Origin: Clostridia bacterium
GTDB taxonomy: Bacteria; Bacillota; Clostridia; Oscillospirales; Acutalibacteraceae
Length of the DNA: 45,719 nt
Reading direction: 5' to 3'
Assembly (NCBI GenBank): GCA_017396515.1
Contig: JAFQLV010000030.1
Coordinates: 1-45,719 of the forward strand
A model generated the notes under the pieces. That model ran no database searches. It saw only the letters and a list, made by a program, of their open reading frames with translations, and was not told the DNA's origin. Positions 41,194-45,719 of the stretch are shown in pieces. Made by a program: the position numbers and the translations under genes. Positions within the stretch are counted from its first letter, which is position 1; each line of letters begins with the position of its first letter.

Positions 41194-41955
41194 ATGAAAA
41201 AATTTATATCATGGAATGTCAACGGCATAAGATCCTGTGTGCAGAAGGGCTTTAGGGAGTCTTTTTATAAGCTGCGTGCCGATATTTTCTGCCTTCAGGA
41301 AACCAAGCTTCAGGCAGGTCAGATTGAGCTTGACCTCCCCGGCTATCATCAGTATTGGAACTATGCGGAAAAGAAAGGTTATTCGGGCACTGCCGTATTT
41401 ACAAGAGAAGAGCCTTTAAGTGTTTTTTACGGCATGGATAAAGCTGAGCATGATACCGAGGGCAGACTTATTACTCTCGAGTATAACAATTTCTATTTTG
41501 TCTGCTGCTACACCCCCAACGCACAAGACGGTCTCAAAAGAATTGACTACCGCATGAAATGGGAGGATGACCTGAGAGAATACCTTTCATCCCTGAGTGC
41601 AAACAAGCCTGTGGTTTATTGCGGCGACCTGAACGTTGCCCACAATGAAATTGACCTTAAAAACCCAAAAACCAACAGAGGCAACGCAGGCTTTTCAGAT
41701 GAAGAGCGTGGGAAATTCTCACAGCTTCTTGAAGCAGGTTTTACTGACTCATTCCGCTATCTTTACCCCGACCTTGAAGGTGCATATTCATGGTGGAGCT
41801 ACCGCTTTCAGGCAAGGCAGAAGAACGCAGGCTGGCGTATAGACTACTTTGTGGTTTCAGACTATATCAAGGATAAAATTGTTGACTCGAAAATTCACCC
41901 TGAGATTTTAGGCTCAGACCACTGCCCCGTTGAGCTTGATATAGAATTGGACTGA
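41194..41955 (+). CDS. xth: Exodeoxyribonuclease III / AP endonuclease
   Basis: Mg-dependent base-excision repair enzyme that cuts at abasic sites and has 3'-exonuclease activity. The 253 residues match the ExoA/Xth class. Conserved motifs: the N-terminal SWNVNGIRS, metal-binding Glu in FCLQETKLQ, YSGTAVF, the catalytic Tyr region CCYTPNAQDG, GDLNVAHNEIDL with the active Asp-Asn pair, WWSYRFQAR(Q), GWRIDYF, and the terminal metal-binding LGSDHCPVELD. An aaggag ribosome site lies before the ATG. Upstream 240 bases separate it from the divergent Big_2 gene; they are AT-rich and I see no strong promoter hexamers. Element D begins 17 bases after the stop. Confidence 0.96.
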   Translation: MKKFISWNVNGIRSCVQKGFRESFYKLRADIFCLQETKLQAGQIELDLPGYHQYWNYAEKKGYSGTAVFTREEPLSVFYGMDKAEHDTEGRLITLEYNNFYFVCCYTPNAQDGLKRIDYRMKWEDDLREYLSSLSANKPVVYCGDLNVAHNEIDLKNPKTNRGNAGFSDEERGKFSQLLEAGFTDSFRYLYPDLEGAYSWWSYRFQARQKNAGWRIDYFVVSDYIKDKIVDSKIHPEILGSDHCPVELDIELD

Positions 41956-41971
41956 GTCAGGTTTGATAAAG

Positions 41972-42230
41972 TTAGGAGTGAGGAGTTAGGAGTGAGGAGC
42001 TGTGGTCGCGGATCAGATACCTGTAACCCTCGCTTTCTACCCGCAAAATAAGCAGCTGAAAGAGGCAAATGCCGTCGATTATAAGCCTTTATTTTTAATA
42101 GCGAGAAATTTTATTTGCTCCGTCACTGACCGATTTGGCGGGATAATATCTTATTTTATTCCTAGTTAAAGCGGATATAATCGGAGCGAAGCGACCCTTA
42201 ACTCCTAACTCCTCACCCCTAACTCCTAAC
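41972..42230. repeat. Heptamer-bounded intergenic element D
   Basis: Left array: TTAGGAG, TGAGGAG, TTAGGAG, TGAGGAG (41972-41999), then ctgtggtcgcgg. Right array: CTCCTAA, CTCCTCA, CCCCTAA, CTCCTAA (42202-42229), preceded by a degenerate unit and gaagcgaccc. Interior about 190 bp with no gene. The tgtggtcgcgg motif links it to elements A and C. It separates xth from the HTH regulator. Confidence 0.8.
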
Positions 42231-42242
42231 TAAAACAATCAT

Positions 42243-42307
42243 TCTCGTTTTGCGAGAGTTGTTTCAAGGTCTGCTTTGTTTACCTTTTTGTACTCCGCCG
42301 ATATACT
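42243..42307 (+). promoter_or_regulatory. Promoter region of the first HTH-membrane regulator
   Basis: TTTACC (42279-42284), 17 bp, TATACT (42302-42307). A small dyad TCTCG-N5-CGAGA (42243-42257) lies upstream. The block GATATACTGAAGTCACA recurs (one difference) before the paralogue at 43315, pointing to a shared promoter or operator. Confidence 0.6.
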
Positions 42308-42341
42308 GAAGTCACAAGAACAATCAAAAGGAGTGATTTTC

Positions 42342-43154
42342 ATGACAAACAAATCAATAGGCAGCTTCCTTGCGGAATTGCGCAAGGAAAAGGGCATCAC
42401 CCAAAAGGAGCTTGCTGAATATCTCAATGTTTCGGATAAGACTGTAAGCCACTGGGAATGTGATAAATACTCACCCGATATCAGTGTCATTCCCCTGCTT
42501 GCCGAGTTTTTCGGAGTGACCTGCGATGAGATACTCAAAGGCGAGAAAAAGCCGCCCGAATATATTGAAAACAATTTCGGCTATGAGCCACTGACAAAGG
42601 AAAGTGAATACAGAAAATTTGCTCTTAAGAGCCTTGAGAATGCTTATGGCAAGCTAAAAATCACAAATGTTGTTGCCATTTTCGCCGGGGCACTTATGTG
42701 GGCAGTGCTCTTTGTTGTCATTCAGCTTATTGACAGATATGTTCCCATATGGGATTTTGAAGTTTATGCCATTATAGGCTCAGGCATTTTTTCAGCCGCA
42801 TTGGGTGCCATCATTTCAGTTTCTGCTTATCATAAATTCATAAGCCAGCTTAATATGTGCGACCTGCCGCCGGCCGAGCACAAAAACAGAAAGAGGAAAG
42901 CTTTTTACGTGTGTCTTTTTCCTGTTGTACTCTTAGCGGCAGCTGCACTTATAACACTGCTGTGTCTTTTGCCCGCCCGCGAAACACCTTATGTTGACAC
43001 ACAGACTATGCCGCTTTCAGATTATCTTGAAGACGAGGGCTACTATGCCGTTGACCCGTCAGAGGTTGTTTCAGGCGAAGCCGTTGTTTCATCTCAGGAT
43101 GAAGGTCTTTCACAGGAAGGCTATATTTCGGGTGAAATTACTGTTACCGATTAA
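42342..43154 (+). CDS. HTH (XRE/Cro) regulator with membrane domain, paralogue 1
   Basis: A 270-residue protein with an N-terminal XRE helix-turn-helix (about 5-60; LAELRKEKGITQKELAEYLN and VSDKTVSHWECDKYSPDIS) fused to about three transmembrane segments (about 105-127, 140-165 and 190-215) and a short acidic C-terminal tail of about 50 residues that may be extracytoplasmic. Such membrane-bound regulators can sense envelope signals without a kinase. The ATG at 42342 follows aaaggag. The DNA-binding domain is nearly identical in recognition helix to the paralogue at 43315, so both probably see the same operator. The gene is followed by 160 bases holding the paralogue's promoter. Confidence 0.85.
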   Translation: MTNKSIGSFLAELRKEKGITQKELAEYLNVSDKTVSHWECDKYSPDISVIPLLAEFFGVTCDEILKGEKKPPEYIENNFGYEPLTKESEYRKFALKSLENAYGKLKITNVVAIFAGALMWAVLFVVIQLIDRYVPIWDFEVYAIIGSGIFSAALGAIISVSAYHKFISQLNMCDLPPAEHKNRKRKAFYVCLFPVVLLAAAALITLLCLLPARETPYVDTQTMPLSDYLEDEGYYAVDPSEVVSGEAVVSSQDEGLSQEGYISGEITVTD

Positions 43155-43217
43155 ATGATAGCACCTCTGTGTGAAAACTGTATGAAATCTTATGCCGTTT
43201 TTTCTTTAACAACAGCC

Positions 43218-43284
43218 ACTCTCAGTTTCTGAGAGTTTATTCTCCAACGGTCTTGTGTACTTTTTCAAGGGGTATTGATATACT
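43218..43284 (+). promoter_or_regulatory. Promoter region of the second HTH-membrane regulator
   Basis: An 8-bp dyad ACTCTCAG-N3-CTGAGAGT (43218-43236) precedes a TATACT -10 box (43279-43284) with a poor -35 (43256-43261). The block around the -10, GATATACTGAAATCACA, matches that of the paralogue. The dyad may be an operator or the terminator of the preceding gene. Confidence 0.55.
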
Positions 43285-43314
43285 GAAATCACAGAAAGAA
43301 AAGGAGGTACCTTT

Positions 43315-44517
43315 ATGAAAATGACACTCGGTGCTTTTATAGCACACTTAAGAAAAGAAAAAGGGCTCACACAAAAACAGCTCAGTGAAATACTTAATGT
43401 TTCCGATAAAACCGTAAGCCATTGGGAAAGAGAAGAGTCCTCACCGGATATAAGTCTTCTCCCTTTATTGGCAGACACCTTTTCAATTACCGTTGACGAA
43501 TTGCTCAGAGGCGAAAAAGCAGCAACCAAAGCCGATAGCAGCATTGATTACAATAATAATGCTACCGCGGCAGAAACAAAAGCGGAAGATGCTTTTCATA
43601 TTTTCAAAAATAAGAATATAATTGCTCTGTCTACATCCGGCGTAGCTTTCTTATGCGGGATATGCACTTTTGTCTTTTTAAGCATCTGGATTATAGCCTT
43701 TGACTTATTGGTGTTCGGTGTCTCTGCCATATATTCATTTGCTATATACTACAACTACATCTATAAAAACAAAGACATTGCCAACATAAAGCAAAAGGCA
43801 CTGCAAGTAAGCATCATATCATTCTATTGTAATTTTTCTTTTACATTCATAGCTATAACTTCACTGTTTATCAATGTTATAGGCGGTTTCATTTTCCTGT
43901 CATTTATAATCGCTCCCTTACTGTGTCTCGGCACAGAGCTTCTCCTTAGAAAAAAAGGCATACTTCCTAAAGACCCTAAATGGCCTGAGCCGAGAAGAAA
44001 CAAGCTCAAGCTTAAGCTTATCTGCACTGCACTTGCCTGCCTTCTTCTTTGGGGTGCACTTTTCGCCAACGAGGAATATCATCCATACAATACCATCTAC
44101 AAACATGCCCAATATGTGGAGTTTACAGACCGCAAAGCCTTCAATGAATATATAGAAACACCTGTAGCCCCACCGAAAGAGAAGTATGAAGATAAATATC
44201 AAATTCCTTACGATATAGAATTCTATAGAGAAACCGAAAACGGCACAGAACGCTGCAACACCTTTTACAGAAATGAAGAAGACTTGGAGTATATGCTGTT
44301 TTTTAACTACGGTAATAAAGAGGTGCTGAAAATACGCACCACTGACGGCAACGGTTTTCCCGTCAAATGCTATACACACAGTGCTTTGATAGAGGCAGAA
44401 AAGAAAGCTGAACCTGAAATAAAAGCAATTAAAATCTGTTTGTTCGCCCTTTATCCTATTTCTATTGCAGCGGCATTTTGTGTCTATTTTGCTATAAAGA
44501 AGAAAAAAGGTCTGTGA
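43315..44517 (+). CDS. HTH (XRE/Cro) regulator with membrane domain, paralogue 2
   Basis: A 400-residue protein with an N-terminal XRE domain (about 4-58; IAHLRKEKGLTQKQLSEILN, VSDKTVSHWEREESSPDIS), a low-complexity linker (65-90), four or more transmembrane helices (roughly 102-205), then another helix near 235-250, an extracytoplasmic domain of about 125 residues (FANEEYHPYNTIYKHAQYV to KIRTTDGNGFPVKCYTHS) and a last transmembrane helix ending KKKKGL. It is longer than paralogue 1 because of this extra exterior domain, probably the sensor. An aaaggagg ribosome site precedes the ATG. The two genes come from a duplication that included the promoter region. No terminator is evident after it; the 5S promoter begins 100 bases on. 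Confidence 0.85.
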   Translation: MKMTLGAFIAHLRKEKGLTQKQLSEILNVSDKTVSHWEREESSPDISLLPLLADTFSITVDELLRGEKAATKADSSIDYNNNATAAETKAEDAFHIFKNKNIIALSTSGVAFLCGICTFVFLSIWIIAFDLLVFGVSAIYSFAIYYNYIYKNKDIANIKQKALQVSIISFYCNFSFTFIAITSLFINVIGGFIFLSFIIAPLLCLGTELLLRKKGILPKDPKWPEPRRNKLKLKLICTALACLLLWGALFANEEYHPYNTIYKHAQYVEFTDRKAFNEYIETPVAPPKEKYEDKYQIPYDIEFYRETENGTERCNTFYRNEEDLEYMLFFNYGNKEVLKIRTTDGNGFPVKCYTHSALIEAEKKAEPEIKAIKICLFALYPISIAAAFCVYFAIKKKKGL

Positions 44518-44615
44518 TAAAGCTCCTTTAAACATACAAACTGCACAAAAACCGCCCCGCTTCCCCGTACCAACAAAATAAAATAAAAAAAATTGAAGAA
44601 ATTTGCAAAAAGGTA

Positions 44616-44644
44616 TTGACAAACCTCTTTTGTTCGTATATAAT
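44616..44644 (+). promoter_or_regulatory. 5S rRNA promoter
   Basis: TTGACA (44616-44621), 17 bp, TATAAT (44639-44644): a perfect consensus promoter 43 bases before the mature 5S. Confidence 0.92.
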
Positions 44645-44686
44645 AGCCTCACTGATTAAGACGAGTGCGTGATAAGCGCAGGCGTA

Positions 44687-44802
<116 letters not shown>

Positions 44803-44814
44803 ACAGTATAAAGA

Positions 44815-44845
44815 ACTGCAGTAATAACTGCGGTTTTTTTCTTTT
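44815..44845 (+). terminator. Terminator of 5S rRNA
   Basis: 8-bp stem actgcagt/actgcggt (44815-44822 and 44827-44834, one G-U pair), AATA loop, followed by a T7 run and ctttttattttg. Confidence 0.85.
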
Positions 44846-44934
44846 TATTTTGTTTTTCTCTTGATATTTACCCCTTGAATAGAATATAATGTAAAAGGAC
44901 AATAATTAAGCTATAACTTTTCAGGAGGTGTCTT

Positions 44935-45123
44935 ATGGCCGGTAATGTGGTTTTTATGCCTGACATCGAATACAGATCATGGTGCAACAGAAACAGAGAG
45001 CTTCTTGAGGAAATAACCAAAACAGGCAAGGTCTCAACCATGTGGCTGAAAAAGGACAACAATAAAAGCTTTCTTATCAGGTATTTCAAGGAATGCGGTT
45101 ACACAATTTCAATAGACGAATAA
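44935..45123 (+). CDS. Small acidic/basic soluble protein of unknown function
   Basis: A 62-residue protein without hydrophobic segments, preceded by a strong caggaggtg ribosome site and a plausible promoter (TTGATA at 44861-44866, 18 bp, TATAAT at 44885-44890). It contains one Cys in RSWCNRN and one in KECGY. Probably one small alpha/beta domain. I do not recognise it; the good translation signals make it a real gene rather than a chance frame. Confidence 0.7.
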   Translation: MAGNVVFMPDIEYRSWCNRNRELLEEITKTGKVSTMWLKKDNNKSFLIRYFKECGYTISIDE

Positions 45124-45156
45124 CCCCTCAGTCAGCCTACAGGGCTGACAGCTCCC
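45123..45156 (+). repeat. CCCCTCAGTCAGCC direct repeat, copy 1
   Basis: 34-base unit starting at the stop codon of the preceding gene and matching 45190-45223 with one difference. It contains the inner dyad gtcagccta/caggctgac-like cagcctacagggctg. Confidence 0.85.
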
Positions 45157-45189
45157 ACTTTTTTCTCAATTACGATGAGGCGGTGCAAG

Positions 45190-45237
45190 ACCCCTCAGTC
45201 AGCCTACAGGGCTGACGGCTCCCCTTTCAGGGGAGCC
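45190..45237 (+). repeat. CCCCTCAGTCAGCC direct repeat, copy 2, with terminal hairpin
   Basis: Second 34-base unit (45190-45223), which runs into a perfect 8-bp hairpin ggctcccc-tttca-ggggagcc (45217-45237). Copy 1 lacks the hairpin's second arm. Such units are dispersed in gut Clostridia; they may also attenuate transcription between the two small genes. Confidence 0.8.
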
Positions 45238-45282
45238 GAGAATAAGGTATTATATTAAATATTTTAACAGGAGAAAATAAAA

Positions 45283-45456
45283 ATGAAAGATATCGCAAAG
45301 CTGACCAAAAAATTTCTTGTTGCAGTGAAGGTAGTAAAGATAGCTTCCCTGTGTGTTACCGTTGGTGCCACAGTGCATTCACTTATTCCGAAGTATGATA
45401 AAATTGAGGGCATTGACACAGATAAGCTCATCAGCGACTATATGCCGAAGGAGTAA
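45283..45456 (+). CDS. Small protein, 57 residues, with one hydrophobic helix
   Basis: ATG at 45283 after aggag (nine bases upstream), TAA at 45454-45456. The sequence starts MKDIAKLTKKFLVAVKVVKI, has a hydrophobic stretch ASLCVTVGATVHSLIP and a polar acidic tail ending DYMPKE. Possibly a single-pass or peripheral membrane peptide. No family recognised. It lies between the repeat pair and the small-RNA candidate, with no promoter that I can defend. Confidence 0.6.
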   Translation: MKDIAKLTKKFLVAVKVVKIASLCVTVGATVHSLIPKYDKIEGIDTDKLISDYMPKE

Positions 45457-45473
45457 CGATAAAAAACAACCAC

Positions 45474-45502
45474 TTGACAAGGCTTGCCAAGTGGTATATA
45501 AT
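45474..45502 (+). promoter_or_regulatory. Consensus promoter of a putative small RNA
   Basis: TTGACA (45474-45479), 17 bp, TATAAT (45497-45502). The region around it has a short dyad (ccacttg/caagtgg, 45470-45476 and 45488-45494) overlapping the -35. The only downstream signal before the terminator is non-coding. Confidence 0.85.
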
Positions 45503-45508
45503 ATAGTC

Positions 45509-45598
45509 AAGAGGTAACCGATAAAAGCGGTTAGCCGGTAACAGTTAATTTTTATCAAAAACAACCGTCACTTTGCCGAGTGGCGGTTGTTGCTTTTT
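45509..45598 (+). ncRNA. Putative small non-coding RNA of about 90 bases
   Basis: Begins just after a perfect promoter and ends in a strong intrinsic terminator: a 13-bp stem aacaaccgtcact/agtggcggttgtt (45560-45572 and 45579-45591, one G-U pair) plus GCTTTTT. The body contains a hairpin aaccg-N7-cggtt (about 45517-45533). No ATG frame with a ribosome site lies inside. Identity is unknown; a regulatory RNA or the RNA antitoxin of a type I pair is possible. It needs an Rfam or transcript comparison to classify. Confidence 0.65.
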
Positions 45599-45601
45599 AC
45601 C

Positions 45602-45719
45602 TTAGGGTGAAGAGTATAATCCGAACCCGCCCAAAAGCGTGAATTTTCGCGGCTTTTCGGAGTTTCGGATTTGAAAGGCGGCAGCCTGTCGGCATCCTCA
45701 ACAACAAAAATCCATCAAA
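45602..45719. repeat. Dispersed intergenic repeat, copy 2 (inverted relative to copy 1)
   Basis: Starts right after the small-RNA terminator with the 27 bases that are the exact reverse complement of 115-141, then continues to the window end with internal inverted motifs (gaattttcgcggcttttcgg, tttcggatttg) and a ttgtaaaaa-type similarity to copy 1. Diverged from copy 1 beyond the first block. The outer limit is outside the window. Confidence 0.6.

Noticed and set aside
45379..45564. Minus-strand frame of 61 codons with a hydrophobic start
   Set aside because: It overlaps the small gene at 45283 and the consensus promoter of the small-RNA candidate, and has no ribosome site.

Overview
The window looks like a chromosomal segment of a low-to-moderate GC, Gram-positive, spore-forming anaerobe of the class Clostridia, probably an Oscillospirales/Ruminococcaceae-type gut bacterium. 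The support is a SpoVT sporulation regulator, VanRS-, Lia- and Sdp-type envelope-stress modules, an archaeal-type phosphoglycerate mutase, TTG/GTG starts behind strong AGGAGG-type ribosome sites, several textbook TTGACA-17-TATAAT promoters, and a giant Big_2 surface protein. Species cannot be named from the sequence alone.

Layout. 1-316: dispersed repeat fused to a remnant of an aldo/keto reductase. 328-3726 (minus): response regulator, histidine kinase and the RlmD rRNA methyltransferase as one operon with tight junctions. 3957-5823 (plus): a VanR/VanS-like pair with no resistance genes beside it, behind a CTTAAG operator. 6143-7315: AT-rich secreted protein plus small membrane protein. 7371-10011: mnmA (consensus promoter inside a 9-bp dyad) converging on apgM. 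10212-10980 (minus): AT-rich membrane protein and tRNA-Lys. 11247-12752: secreted alpha/beta hydrolase. 12980-15233: serC-serA, making phosphoserine from 3-phosphoglycerate. 15306-16807 (minus): tandem paralogous membrane proteins. 16888-19494 (minus): ychF and metY. 19598-22106: the spoVT locus, whose promoter and first codons are duplicated around an AT-rich two-gene insertion. 22365-26229: radical SAM/SPASM protein, TVP38/DedA-like protein, MATE transporter. 26506-30015: secreted double metallophosphoesterase. 30069-31499: autoregulated SdpR/SdpI-like pair. 31548-33457 (minus): LiaF-like, LiaG-like (interrupted by an in-frame TAA) and zinc-ribbon envelope-stress cluster. 33574-40950 (minus): 2458-residue protein with about 28 Big_2 repeats. 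41194-44517: exonuclease III and two paralogous HTH-membrane regulators. 44616-45599: solitary 5S rRNA, two small proteins and a probable small RNA.

Themes. Much of the segment is envelope biology: sensors, immunity-like proteins, exported hydrolases and a very large repetitive surface protein. Metabolism is represented by serine synthesis (3-phosphoglycerate to phosphoserine), homocysteine synthesis and RNA modification. Four intergenic elements bounded by inverted arrays of 7-bp repeats (AGGAGTT-type, one end of AATGCAA-type) sit against gene ends; two carry the same terminator-like hairpin.

The best candidates for something undescribed are (1) the 1.8-kb two-gene insertion at spoVT, bounded by 93-bp direct repeats that restore the spoVT promoter, ribosome site and 5' coding end; (2) the heptamer-bounded intergenic elements; and (3) a short C-terminal amphipathic tail shared by two otherwise unrelated exported hydrolases.
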